A stretch of 64,000 bases of DNA from Pimelobacter simplex. GTDB taxonomy: Bacteria; Actinomycetota; Actinomycetes; Propionibacteriales; Nocardioidaceae. Below, one piece after another: positions 1-7,993 of this stretch. Position 1 is the first letter of the stretch. Each line of letters opens with the position of its first letter. Both the position numbers and the translations under genes were made by a program. Under the pieces are notes generated by a model. It made no database searches, was not told the origin of the DNA, and saw nothing but the letters and a program-made list of their open reading frames with translations. Location of the stretch: NCBI GenBank assembly GCA_016803235.1, contig JADCLI010000001.1:124001-188000 (forward strand), in the 5' to 3' direction.

Positions 1-758
1 GCGCCGGTCCGCTCGAGCTCACCGGTCCGACGACGCCGCCACGCTGTCGCTGGTGCGCGACCGAGGCGCCGGCCTGGTCGTGCCCGGAGTGCGGCGCGAG
101 CGGCCTGAGGGCTCCGGTCGTCGGCGATGCCCGCACCGCCGACGAGCTCGGTCGCAGCTTCCCCAAGGTCGCGGTCGTGTCGTCCTCGGGCGACAAGGTC
201 CGGTCCGAGGTCGGGCCCGAGCCGCGGATCGTGGTCGCCACGCCGGGCGCCGAGCCGGTCGCCGAGGGCGGGTACGCCGTCGTCGTGCTGCTCGACACCT
301 GGTGGGCGCTGGGCCGCGACAGCCTGCGCGCGCCCGAGGAGGCGCTGCGCCGCTGGTGCAACGCCGTCGGGCTGGTCGCACCGGGCGGTCGCGCCCTCGC
401 CGTGGGAGACCCGGGGGTCCCCGCGCTGCAGGCGCTGGTGCGCTGGGACGGTGCCGGCTTCGCCGTGCGTGAGGCCGAGGAGCGGCGCGAGGCCCGGCTG
501 CCGCCGGCCGCCCGGATCGCCACGGTCACCGGGCCGCCGGGCGCGCTCGACGACCTGCGCGCCCTCCTCGAGCTGCCCGCCGCCGCCGAGGTGCTCGGCC
601 CGGTGCCGACGCGCGACCCCGACGCGGAGCGGCTCGTGCTGCGGGTGCCCCGGGCCGACGGAGTGGCGCTGGCGCGGGCGCTGGGGGAGGCCCAGCGGCT
701 GCGCTCGGCGCGCAAGCTGGAGCCGGTGCGGATCCAGGTCGACCCGTGGGAACTGTGA
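1..758 (+). CDS. priA: Primosomal protein N' (PriA), C-terminal part, cut by window edge
   Basis: This is the C-terminal part of PriA, which reloads the replisome at stalled or repaired forks. The first whole codon is at base 3 and the frame is open to the window edge, so the ATPase core lies upstream. Visible residues 15-30 carry four zinc-binding cysteines (CRWC, then CPEC), and the chain ends in DPWEL. Actinobacterial PriA proteins are often annotated as probable primosomal proteins because helicase motifs are degenerate; that part is not visible here. The stop lies about 30 nt before def, and def, fmt and rsmB follow on the same strand, so co-transcription is likely. Identification rests on the zinc motif, the C-terminal sequence style and the context. 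Confidence 0.85.
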   Translation, partial: AGPLELTGPTTPPRCRWCATEAPAWSCPECGASGLRAPVVGDARTADELGRSFPKVAVVSSSGDKVRSEVGPEPRIVVATPGAEPVAEGGYAVVVLLDTWWALGRDSLRAPEEALRRWCNAVGLVAPGGRALAVGDPGVPALQALVRWDGAGFAVREAEERREARLPPAARIATVTGPPGALDDLRALLELPAAAEVLGPVPTRDPDAERLVLRVPRADGVALARALGEAQRLRSARKLEPVRIQVDPWEL

Positions 759-789
759 GCGCCGGACAGCGCCTCGATAGGCTGACGCG

Positions 790-1335
790 GTGGCGATCCG
801 ACCCATCCGACTCTTCGGCGACCCCGTCCTGCGCAAGCCCGCGATCGAGGTCGTCCACTTCGACGCCGAGCTTCGCCAGCTGGTCACCGACCTGACCGAC
901 ACCATGCTCGACGCGCCCGGCGCCGGACTGGCCGCGCCCCAGATCGGCGTGGGCCTGCGGGTCTTCACCTGGTATGTCGACGGCGAGGTCGGCCACCTGG
1001 TCAACCCGACGCTGCGGCTGTCCGACGAGACCCAGGACGGCCCCGAGGGCTGCCTGTCGCTGCCCGAGCTGACCTACGACTGCCTGCGCGCGCTCTCCGT
1101 GGTCGCCAGCGGCTTCAACATGCATGGCGACCCGGTCACGATCGAGGGCTCCGACCTGCTCGCCCGCGCGATCCAGCACGAGACCGACCACCTCGACGGG
1201 ATCCTGTTCATCGACCGCCTCGACGAGGCGGGTCGCAAGGCCGCGATGCGCGAGATTCGCGAGTCCGAGTGGTTCGGTCTCGACAAGCCGACGATCAGGG
1301 TCTCGCCGCACGCGACGGGAGGCTTCGGCCGATGA
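790..1335 (+). CDS. def: Peptide deformylase
   Basis: Removes the N-formyl group from the initiator methionine of new proteins in the cytoplasm, using a bound metal ion. The 181-residue protein has all three family motifs: [10 protein letters not shown] at residues 44-53, EGCLSLP at 86-92 (metal-binding Cys88) and QHETDH at 129-134 (metal-binding His130 and His134, catalytic Glu131). The start is GTG, shortly after the priA stop. The stop overlaps the fmt start in an ATGA at 1332-1335, giving translational coupling of the deformylase with the formyltransferase that adds the same group. The length is normal for the family and nothing is missing. Confidence 0.97.
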   Translation: MAIRPIRLFGDPVLRKPAIEVVHFDAELRQLVTDLTDTMLDAPGAGLAAPQIGVGLRVFTWYVDGEVGHLVNPTLRLSDETQDGPEGCLSLPELTYDCLRALSVVASGFNMHGDPVTIEGSDLLARAIQHETDHLDGILFIDRLDEAGRKAAMREIRESEWFGLDKPTIRVSPHATGGFGR

Positions 1336-2258
1336 GGGTCGTCTTCGCCGGCACCCCCGAGGTCGCCGTCCCCGCGCTCGACGCGATCGCCGCGTCCGGC
1401 CACGATCTGGTCGGTGTCGTCACCCGTCCCGACGCCCCCGCCGGCCGCGGACGGAAGCTGACGCCGAGCCCGGTCGCGCAGCGCGCCGAGGAGCTCGGCG
1501 TGCCCGTGCTCAAGCCGGCCCACCCCCGCGACCCCGACTTCCAGGACGCGTTGAAGGCGCTGGAGCCGGACTGCTGCCCGGTGGTGGCCTACGGCGCCCT
1601 CATCCCGCGCAGCGCGCTCGACATCCCGGTCCACGGCTGGGTCAACCTGCACTTCTCGGTGCTCCCGGCCTGGCGCGGCGCGGCCCCGGTGCAGCACTCG
1701 ATCTGGGGAGGCGACGAGTACACCGGCGCCACCACCTTCCGGATCGTCGAGGCGCTGGACGCCGGCCCGACCTTCGGCGTGATGACCGAGCGGATCCGGC
1801 CCACCGACACCGCCGGCGACCTGCTCGGCCGGCTGGCCGAGGGCGGCGCCGGCCTGCTCGTCGCGACCCTCGACGGCATCGCCGACGGCTCCCTCGAGGC
1901 CCGCGAGCAGCCCGCCGACGGGATCAGCCTGGCGCCCAAGATCAGCGTCGAGGACGCCCGCGTCGACTGGAAGGAGCCGGCGGTCGGCGTCGACCGGCGC
2001 ATCCGCGCCTGCACGCCCGGCCCCGGCGCCTGGACCACCCTGGACGACGAGCGGGTCAAGCTCGGCCGCGTCGAGATCGTCACCGACGGCCCCGACCTCG
2101 CGCCCGGTGCGATCCAGGTCGGCAAGTCCGAGGTGCTCGTCGGCACCGCGAGCGCCCCGGTCCGGCTCACCGAGGTCAAGGCGTTCGGCAAGAAGCAGAT
2201 GGGCGCGGCCGACTGGGCACGCGGCGTACGACTGCCGGAGACCGCACGCTTTGAGTAG
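1332..2258 (+). CDS. fmt: Methionyl-tRNA formyltransferase
   Basis: Formylates Met-tRNA(fMet) from 10-formyl-tetrahydrofolate for translation initiation. From the ATG at 1332 the protein has 308 residues and starts [19 protein letters not shown], the usual Fmt N-terminus; a longer in-frame start at 1269 would lie inside def and is not needed. The catalytic triad is visible as Asn106 and His108 ([12 protein letters not shown]) and Asp143 (ALDAGP). The C-terminal OB-like tRNA-binding domain follows from about residue 205. The gene overlaps def by 4 nt, and its stop codon lies inside the start of rsmB. Confidence 0.97.
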   Translation: MRVVFAGTPEVAVPALDAIAASGHDLVGVVTRPDAPAGRGRKLTPSPVAQRAEELGVPVLKPAHPRDPDFQDALKALEPDCCPVVAYGALIPRSALDIPVHGWVNLHFSVLPAWRGAAPVQHSIWGGDEYTGATTFRIVEALDAGPTFGVMTERIRPTDTAGDLLGRLAEGGAGLLVATLDGIADGSLEAREQPADGISLAPKISVEDARVDWKEPAVGVDRRIRACTPGPGAWTTLDDERVKLGRVEIVTDGPDLAPGAIQVGKSEVLVGTASAPVRLTEVKAFGKKQMGAADWARGVRLPETARFE

Positions 2259-3606
2259 GCAGTCCTCGAGCGGGCAGAAGCGGCGGGCGGTCGACCCGGC
2301 CCGGCTGGCTGCCTTCGAGGTGCTGAAGGCGGTGCGGGTCGACGACGGCTACACCAACCTGCTGCTGCCGGCGACGCTCGCTCGCCACGGCCTCACCGGT
2401 CGCGACGCCGCGTTCACCACCGAGCTCGCCTCCGGCACGATCCGCCGCCGGGGCACGTACGACGCCGTGCTGGCCGCCTGCATCGACCGGCCGCTGCGCA
2501 AGGTCGAGGCCAAGGTGCTCGACGCGCTGCGCCTCGGCGCCCACCAGCTGCTGGCCATGAGGGTCCCGACGCACGCGGCGATCGACACGACCGTCACGCT
2601 GGTCCGCGACCAGGTCAACCAGGGCGCCGCCGGGTTCAGCAACGCGGTGCTGCGCAAGGTGGCCGCCCGCGACCTCGAGGCCTGGCTCGCCGACGTCGCA
2701 CCCGACGACCTGGCGGTCGCGCACAGCCACCCGGCCTGGGTGGTCGAGGAGCTGCGCCGCGCCCTGGGCGAGCGAGCCGGCGAGCTCCCCGCGCTGCTGG
2801 CGGCCGACAACGACCCGCCCCGGGTGACCCTGGTCGCCCGGCCCGGCCTGGCGACGCCCGACGAGCTGCCCGGCACGCCGACCCCCTACTCGCCCTTCGG
2901 CGTCGTCCTCGACGGCGGCGACCCGGCCACCGTCGCGGCGGTGGCGCAGGGCCGCGCGGGTGTTCAGGACGAGGGCTCCCAGCTGGTCGCGCTCGCCCTG
3001 GCGTCCGCGCCCGTCGGAGGCCGCGACGAGCGCTGGGTCGACCTGTGCGCCGGCCCCGGGGGCAAGGCGTCCCTGCTGGCCGCGCTCGCCGCCGAGCGGG
3101 ACGCGCACCTGACCGGCGTCGAGCTGCACCACCACCGCGCCCGCCTGGTCGCGCGTGCGGGCGCGACGAGCGGGGGACTGGCCGGTGTCGTCCGGGCCGA
3201 CGCGACGCGGGCGCCCTTCGCCGACGCGAGCGCCGACCGGATCCTGCTCGACGCGCCGTGCACCGGGCTCGGCGCGCTGCGCCGGCGCCCCGAGGCACGC
3301 TGGCGACGGCGGCCCGCGGACGTGACCGAGCTGGTCGGGCTGCAGCGGGCGCTGCTGGCCGAGGCGGTCCGGGTGCTGCGCCCCGGCGGAGCGCTGCTCT
3401 ACGCGACCTGCTCGCCGATCCTCGCCGAGACGGCCGAGGTCGTGACCGCGACTCTCGCGGAGCACCCCGAGGTCCGGCTCGACGACGCGGCCGCGCACCT
3501 GCCCGCCGTACCGGACGCGCAGGGGCCGCTGCCCGGCACCGTCCAGCTCTGGCCGCACCGGCACGGCACCGACGCGATGTTCCTGGCCCTGCTGCGCCGT
3601 CAGTAG
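2251..3606 (+). CDS. rsmB: 16S rRNA m5C methyltransferase RsmB/Fmu family
   Basis: SAM-dependent RNA cytosine-5 methyltransferase with an N-terminal NusB-like RNA-binding domain (roughly residues 10-140) and a C-terminal Rossmann methyltransferase domain. The SAM loop is DLCAGPGGK and the two catalytic-cysteine motifs are DAPCTGLG and YATCSP, as in the RsmB/Fmu family, whose usual target is C967 of 16S rRNA. The proposed start is TTG at 2251 (451 residues), overlapping the fmt stop by 8 nt. The open frame runs further upstream, but that part is antisense-like and inside fmt, so the exact start is uncertain. In many Actinobacteria rpe follows directly; here rpe is nearly 7 kb downstream. Confidence 0.93.
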   Translation: MSRQSSSGQKRRAVDPARLAAFEVLKAVRVDDGYTNLLLPATLARHGLTGRDAAFTTELASGTIRRRGTYDAVLAACIDRPLRKVEAKVLDALRLGAHQLLAMRVPTHAAIDTTVTLVRDQVNQGAAGFSNAVLRKVAARDLEAWLADVAPDDLAVAHSHPAWVVEELRRALGERAGELPALLAADNDPPRVTLVARPGLATPDELPGTPTPYSPFGVVLDGGDPATVAAVAQGRAGVQDEGSQLVALALASAPVGGRDERWVDLCAGPGGKASLLAALAAERDAHLTGVELHHHRARLVARAGATSGGLAGVVRADATRAPFADASADRILLDAPCTGLGALRRRPEARWRRRPADVTELVGLQRALLAEAVRVLRPGGALLYATCSPILAETAEVVTATLAEHPEVRLDDAAAHLPAVPDAQGPLPGTVQLWPHRHGTDAMFLALLRRQ

Positions 3607-3634
3607 GGCGGCTCGAGCAGCCGGGAATCACCAC

Positions 3635-3658
3635 GACTGGTTGACGGTTCAACCAGTC
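3635..3658. promoter_or_regulatory. Perfect 10-bp inverted repeat abutting the LLM gene start
   Basis: Arms GACTGGTTGA (3635-3644) and TCAACCAGTC (3649-3658) are exact reverse complements around CGGT. The last base is directly before the ATG at 3659. The size and symmetry suit a dimeric regulator site (TetR-like), or an RNA hairpin blocking the start. There is no T-run after it, so a terminator for rsmB is less likely. The function is inferred only. Confidence 0.5.
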
Positions 3659-4675
3659 ATGAAGAAGATCGGGTTCCTCTCGTTCGGCCACTGGACGCCG
3701 AGCCCGCACTCGCAGACCCGGACCGCGGCCGACACGCTGCTGCAGTCCATCGACCTCGCCGTCGCGGCCGAGGAGCTGGGGGCGGACGGCGCGTACTTCC
3801 GGGTGCACCACTTCGCCCGCCAGCTCGCCAGCCCGTTCCCGCTGCTCGCGGCCATCGGCGCGCGCACCAGCCGGATCGAGATCGGCACCGGTGTGATCGA
3901 CATGAGGTACGAAAATCCCATGTACATGGTCGAGGACGCCGGCGCCGCCGACCTGATCTCGGGCGGCCGACTGCAGCTCGGCATCTCCCGCGGGTCACCC
4001 GAGCAGGTGATCGACGGCTGGCGGTACTTCGGGTACGAGCCCGCCGAGGGCGAGACCGAGGCCGACATGGCGCGCCGGCACACCGAGGTGCTCCTCGAGG
4101 CGCTCAAGGGCGAGGGCTTCGCGCAGCCCCACCCGCGCCCGATGTTCGCCAACCCGCCGGGCCTGCTGCGCCTCGAGCCGCACTCCGAGGGCCTGCGCGA
4201 CCGGATCTGGTGGGGTGCGGCGTCGAACGGCACCGCTCGCTGGGCTGCCGAGCTCGGCATGAACCTGATGAGCTCCACGCTCAAGGAGGACGAGAGCGGC
4301 CAGCCGTTCCACGTCCAGCAGGCCGACCAGATCCGCGTCTTCCGCGACGCCTGGGCCTCGGCCGGGCACGCCGGCACGCCACGGGTGTCGGTCAGCCGCT
4401 CGATCTTCCCGCTCGTCTCGGAGGAGGACCACGTCTACTTCGGCGGCCGGCCCGACGACGACCAGGTCGGCCAGATCGACAACATGCGCGCGATCTTCGG
4501 TCGCTCGTACGCCGCCGAGCCCGACCGGCTGGTCGAGCAGCTGCGCGAGGACGAGGCCATCGCCGAGGCGGACACGCTGCTGCTCACCGTGCCCAACCAG
4601 CTCGGCGTCGACTACAACGCCCACGTGCTCGAGTCGATCCTCACCCACGTGGCGCCGGAGCTGGGCTGGCGCTGA
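3659..4675 (+). CDS. LLM-class flavin-dependent oxidoreductase (luciferase-like)
   Basis: Member of the bacterial luciferase-like TIM-barrel flavin enzymes that use reduced FMN or F420. From the ATG at 3659 it has 338 residues, beginning MKKIGFLSFGHW; a TTG at 3641 would sit inside the inverted repeat and is less likely. Family-like stretches are the GADGAYFRVHHF strand-helix unit near residue 45 and the SRIEIGTGVIDMRYENP segment near residue 80. The substrate cannot be told from sequence. No Shine-Dalgarno stands in front of the ATG, and the upstream palindrome touches it, so leaderless or repressor-controlled expression is possible. The 3' end overlaps the convergent MerR gene by 35 bp. Confidence 0.85.
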   Translation: MKKIGFLSFGHWTPSPHSQTRTAADTLLQSIDLAVAAEELGADGAYFRVHHFARQLASPFPLLAAIGARTSRIEIGTGVIDMRYENPMYMVEDAGAADLISGGRLQLGISRGSPEQVIDGWRYFGYEPAEGETEADMARRHTEVLLEALKGEGFAQPHPRPMFANPPGLLRLEPHSEGLRDRIWWGAASNGTARWAAELGMNLMSSTLKEDESGQPFHVQQADQIRVFRDAWASAGHAGTPRVSVSRSIFPLVSEEDHVYFGGRPDDDQVGQIDNMRAIFGRSYAAEPDRLVEQLREDEAIAEADTLLLTVPNQLGVDYNAHVLESILTHVAPELGWR

Positions 4676-5018
4676 CCTGCGCCAGGAACCGGCGGATGGT
4701 GTCGCGGCTGCGGGTCAGGCACTCGATCCTCTTCTCGAGGCCGACGAGCTCCTCCGCCAGGAGGCCGGCGACCTCCACGGAGCAGGTGGGCTGCTCGAGC
4801 GCGCAGGCCGCCTCGGCCTCGAGCAGCACCTTGACCAGCCGGGTGGGGACCCCGGCCTGCACCAGGCCGGCGATCCGCTCGATCCGCTCGACGTGGGACT
4901 CGGAGTAGGTGCGGTAGCCGTTGGGCAGCCGGTCCGCGCTGAGCAGGCCCTGCTGCTCGTAGTAGCGGATCAGCCGGGTCGCGACTCCGGTGCGCTCGGC
5001 CAGCTCGCCGATCCTCAT
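4641..5018 (-). CDS. MerR-family transcriptional regulator
   Basis: The 125-residue protein has the MerR N-terminal winged helix (MRIGELAERTGVATRLIRYYE, residues 1-21, then GYRTYSE near 34-40) and a long C-terminal dimerisation helix. Cys72 and Cys79 could bind a metal or thiol ligand, but the pattern does not match a named metal sensor with certainty. It is divergent from an MFS exporter whose promoter has the long spacer typical of MerR targets, so it probably controls that transporter and itself. Its 3' end overlaps the LLM gene on the other strand by 35 bp. Confidence 0.9.
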   Translation of the reverse strand: MRIGELAERTGVATRLIRYYEQQGLLSADRLPNGYRTYSESHVERIERIAGLVQAGVPTRLVKVLLEAEAACALEQPTCSVEVAGLLAEELVGLEKRIECLTRSRDTIRRFLAQVSASPAPAPRG

Positions 5019-5063
5019 CGGGGACTCCTCATGTCTGCTGCCTCACATCCTCGGGACCGGACC

Positions 5064-5095
5064 TTGACATTGACATCAGTGTGAAACTCTAGCGT
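5064..5095 (+). promoter_or_regulatory. Long-spacer MerR-type promoter of the MFS gene
   Basis: A -35 TTGACA (5064-5069) and a -10-like TAGCGT (5090-5095) are 20 bp apart, longer than the usual 17 bp. The spacer holds an imperfect dyad (TTGACA at 5064 facing TGTGAA at 5079). Stretched spacers carrying a dyad are the signature of MerR-activated promoters. Transcription would start at about the ATG (5102), so the mRNA may be leaderless. Confidence 0.55.
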
Positions 5096-5101
5096 CGAGT
5101 C

Positions 5102-6241
5102 ATGGCACTCACCACCCTCACCCCGCACCCGACGCCCGCATCCGACCGGCTGCCCTGGCCGGTCCTGCTCACCCTCGGCGGCGCCACCCTCGTCATGGTC
5201 ACCGGCGAGATGCTCCCGACCGCCGTCCTCGGCCCGATGAGCCGTGGCCTGGGGGTCTCCGAGTCCGCCGCCGGGCTGCTGGTCAGCATCTGGGCCGCGG
5301 TCGTCGTGGTCGCCAGCATCCCGCTGGTCCGGCTCACCCGCGGCCTCCCGCGCCCGGCGGTCATCGCGGGCAGCCTCGTCGCGTTCGCCCTGGCCGCCGC
5401 GGCGACGGCCCTCGCGCCGTCGTACGGCGTCGTGCTCGTCGCGCGCACCCTGGGAGCCGCGGCGGTCGGCCTGCTCTGGTCGACGGTCAACGCGCACGTC
5501 GCGGACCTCGTGCCGGACCGCCTGCTCGGGCGGGCGACGTCGGTGGTGCTCGGCGGGGCGACCCTCGGGATGGTGCTGGGGACGCCGGTGGGGCGGCTGG
5601 TCGCGGACCTCGCCGGGTGGCGGACCTCCTTCGCGGTCCTGGCCGGCGCGAGCCTCGTCGCGGCGCTGCTCGTCGTGCGCCTGGCGCCCGCCGCCCACGC
5701 GGCGCCGGTGAGCCGCCACCAGGACGCCGCGGCGGCCGGGTCCCCGCGGGCGATGGTGGTGGTGACCCTGCTCGTCGCGCTGGCCCTGGTCGGTCACTAC
5801 GGCGCCTACACCTACATCACCCGCCTCACCGGGCCGCCGGCCCTCGCGCTGCTGGTGTTCGGCCTCGCGTCGGCGGTGGGCGTCGTGCTGGCGGGACGTG
5901 TCGAGCGCACGGCGCTCGGTCTCGTGATCGCCTCCGTGCTCACCGCGGGCGCTGTCCTCGCGGTCGGCGCCGTCGGCAGCCTCGCGCTCGTCGCGCTCTG
6001 GGGCGTCGCGTCGGGCGCACTGCCGCCGTTCGCCCAGACGCTGATCCTGCGCCTCGCCGGGCCCGGCCACCGGGCGCTCGCCGGCGCCCTGATCCCGGTC
6101 CTGTTCAACGGGGGGATCGCGGTCGGCGCCGCGCTCGCGTCCGGGGTGGTGGCGGCGTACGGCGTCCGCGGGCTCGGGCTGCCCGCCGCCGTCCTGGTGC
6201 TGGCGGCCGCGGCCGGGCTGGCCCGCGCCACCCGTCGGTGA
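5102..6241 (+). CDS. MFS transporter (DHA1-type efflux)
   Basis: The 379-residue integral membrane protein has about twelve hydrophobic helices and belongs to the major facilitator superfamily. The first half shows the usual motifs, including a helix-4-to-5 region GRATSVVLGGATLGMVLGTPVGRLVAD typical of drug:H+ antiporters of the arabinose-efflux type (only part quoted as a run: GATLGMVLGTPVGRLVAD). The two halves are joined by a loop with charged residues near residue 205. The substrate is unknown. The divergent MerR gene and MerR-type promoter suggest inducible export of a small toxic compound. No Shine-Dalgarno is visible before the ATG. Confidence 0.88.
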   Translation: MALTTLTPHPTPASDRLPWPVLLTLGGATLVMVTGEMLPTAVLGPMSRGLGVSESAAGLLVSIWAAVVVVASIPLVRLTRGLPRPAVIAGSLVAFALAAAATALAPSYGVVLVARTLGAAAVGLLWSTVNAHVADLVPDRLLGRATSVVLGGATLGMVLGTPVGRLVADLAGWRTSFAVLAGASLVAALLVVRLAPAAHAAPVSRHQDAAAAGSPRAMVVVTLLVALALVGHYGAYTYITRLTGPPALALLVFGLASAVGVVLAGRVERTALGLVIASVLTAGAVLAVGAVGSLALVALWGVASGALPPFAQTLILRLAGPGHRALAGALIPVLFNGGIAVGAALASGVVAAYGVRGLGLPAAVLVLAAAAGLARATRR

Positions 6242-6244
6242 GCG

Positions 6245-6641
6245 TCAGTCGAGCCAGACCAGGCCCTAGCATGCCGAGCGAGAAGGCGTCGGTCGTGCTG
6301 ACGGCGACGGTGATGCCGCGCAAGTCCTCGGTCAGGGTGCCGAAGCCGTCGGACCACCAGGCCTCGATCCGGTCGGTGGGACCCGAGACGAGGGCGACGT
6401 ACCCGGTGCCGGTGGCGAGGTGCTCGAGGTCGGGACGCTCGCCGCGGAGCCGTTCGCGTGGTCGGGGCCGGCAGCCGGCGGCCCGACGTCGGCGTCGGTG
6501 AGGTCCCGCTGCCACTCGCCTGAGCTCCTCCGCGAGGTGAGGGTCACCTGTCAGCAGCATCGCCGCCTGGTGGAGCGGGGTGCCGGTCTCGCGCACGAAC
6601 GCGGAGAACTCCTCGGCCTGCCGGTCTGCCTTCACACCCAT
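6245..6641 (-). pseudogene. Decayed SigE-family sigma factor locus with frameshifts
   Basis: From an ATG at 6641 with GGAG upstream, the first ~40 residues (AEEFSAFVRETG, then AAMLLTGDPHLAEEL) match region 2 of SigE-family sigma factors. The coding signal (GC at third positions) then moves to a second frame (EWQRDLTDADVGPPAAG) at about 6445-6530. It returns to the first frame for SGPTDRIEAWWSDGFG and DAFSLGMLG. Finally, dropping one G of a GGG run near 6268 would give a natural end, LVWLD-stop, at 6245-6247. Most of the sigma factor, including region 4, is absent. I read this as the remains of a sigma factor and probably its downstream partner. Sequencing error alone would not explain the missing parts. 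Confidence 0.6.
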
Positions 6642-6673
6642 CTGACGCTCCGGGACCCGGTCCGCGTGACAGG

Positions 6674-7393
6674 TCAGTCCAGCACGTGGCGCAGGTAGCG
6701 CCGCGGGTCGTCGAGGTAGCGGCGCCAGTGCTGGACCAGCTCGAGCTCCTCCCACGTCGTACGACGCAGGCCCCAGTCGCCCACCTCGAGGATCGTCGCG
6801 CCCGGCATCGCCGCCAGCACGGGGGAGTGTGTCGCGCACAGCACCTGCCCGCCCGCGCTCACGACCCGGTCCAGGACCGAGATCAGCCCGAGCGAGGAGG
6901 AGAACGAGAGCGCGGCCTCGGGCTCGTCGAGGCAGTAGAAGCCGGGGGAGTCGAAGCGGGTGCGCAGCACCTCGAGGAAGGACTCGCCGTGGCTCATCTC
7001 GTGGAAGACCGGTTCGGGGCGGCTGCCGGGGTTGTCCTCCAGGAAGCTGTACCAGCCGTGCATCGTCTCCGCGCGCAGGAAGAACCCCCACCGGCCGGCG
7101 CCGAGCCCGCGCTGGATGCGCAGTGCCCGGTGCAGCGGCGACTCCGACTCGCGCGTCGTGTGGTGTCCCTGGTTGGTCCCGCCCTCCGGCGAGAGCCCGT
7201 AGGCGACCGCGACCGCCTCGACCAGGGTGGACTTCCCGGAGCCGTTCTCCCCGACCAGGAAGGTGACGCCCTTGGCCAGCTCCAGCCCGTCGCGCACCAC
7301 CTGCGCGACCGCGGGGATCGTCATCGGCCACTCGCCGGGGTCGAGCCGGTCCTCCGCGCTGATGCTCACGACGGGCGGCTGGTCGAAGTCCAC
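6674..7393 (-). CDS. AAA/ABC-type ATPase of the RecF/AAA15-like group
   Basis: A stand-alone 239-residue ATPase with an ABC-like fold and no membrane partner. Walker A is GENGSGKST (residues 48-56), an ABC-like signature SHGES is at 134-138, Walker B with the catalytic Glu is FYCLDEPEAAL (152-162), and an ATHSPVL switch-type motif follows near 187. This pattern is typical of small AAA_15/AAA_21 family ATPases whose role is usually unknown; some act in OLD-like or toxin-linked systems, but no nuclease or toxin gene is adjacent. The start is GTG at 7393, about 36 nt from the divergent Nudix gene. The function remains open. Confidence 0.8.
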   Translation of the reverse strand: MDFDQPPVVSISAEDRLDPGEWPMTIPAVAQVVRDGLELAKGVTFLVGENGSGKSTLVEAVAVAYGLSPEGGTNQGHHTTRESESPLHRALRIQRGLGAGRWGFFLRAETMHGWYSFLEDNPGSRPEPVFHEMSHGESFLEVLRTRFDSPGFYCLDEPEAALSFSSSLGLISVLDRVVSAGGQVLCATHSPVLAAMPGATILEVGDWGLRRTTWEELELVQHWRRYLDDPRRYLRHVLD

Positions 7394-7429
7394 GGGCCCA
7401 CGCTACGCACCGACCACTAGGTTGACGGG

Positions 7430-7975
7430 ATGCAGCCCTGGCAGCGCCGGACCACCCGGATCGCCTACGAGAACCCGTGGATCCGCGTCCGTGAGGACGA
7501 GGTGGTGCGGCCCGACGGCAGTGACGGGATCTACGGCGTCGTCGAGGTGCGCCAGCCGGCCGTGTTCGTCGTACCGCTGACCGACGACGACGAGGTCGTG
7601 CTCGTCGAGGTCGACCGCTACACGACCGGCGAACGGGCCTCGCTCGAGCTCCCGGCCGGCGGCGCCGACGGCCAGGACCCGCTCGTCGCCGCCCAGCGCG
7701 AGCTGCGCGAGGAGACCGGCCTGGCGGCGTCGCAGTGGCAGGAGATCGGCCGGATGAACGCCCTGATCGGCGTGGCGGACGCGCCCGAGGTGGTCTACCT
7801 CGCCCGCGGCCTGGCGTACGTCGGCGACGACGCCATGCTGGAGGACGGCATCCGGGCCGTGCACCGGGTGCCGCTCACCGAGCTGCTCGCCCGGGTCGGC
7901 CGGGGCGAGATCACCGACGGTGAGAGCCTCGCGTGCCTGCTGCTCGCGCTGGTGGCGCTCGGCCGCGCGGGCTGA
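7430..7975 (+). CDS. Nudix hydrolase, ADP-ribose pyrophosphatase-like
   Basis: Hydrolyses a nucleoside diphosphate linked to another group; the whole-protein pattern, with an N-terminal strand set before ELPAGG, resembles ADP-ribose pyrophosphatases. The Nudix helix RELREETGL (residues 90-98) carries the metal-binding glutamates. The upstream half of the box is unusual: the loop AGGADGQDP is one residue shorter than the common AGGxxxGEDP form and has Gln in place of the first conserved Glu. Length (181 aa) is normal. It sits alone between the divergent ATPase and the LigD-polymerase gene, 18 nt before the latter. Confidence 0.85.
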   Translation: MQPWQRRTTRIAYENPWIRVREDEVVRPDGSDGIYGVVEVRQPAVFVVPLTDDDEVVLVEVDRYTTGERASLELPAGGADGQDPLVAAQRELREETGLAASQWQEIGRMNALIGVADAPEVVYLARGLAYVGDDAMLEDGIRAVHRVPLTELLARVGRGEITDGESLACLLLALVALGRAG

Positions 7976-7993
7976 CCGGTACCCTCAACAGCC

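Noticed and set aside
3641..3658. TTG start six codons upstream for the LLM enzyme
   Set aside because: It lies inside the perfect inverted repeat and adds residues that do not fit the family.
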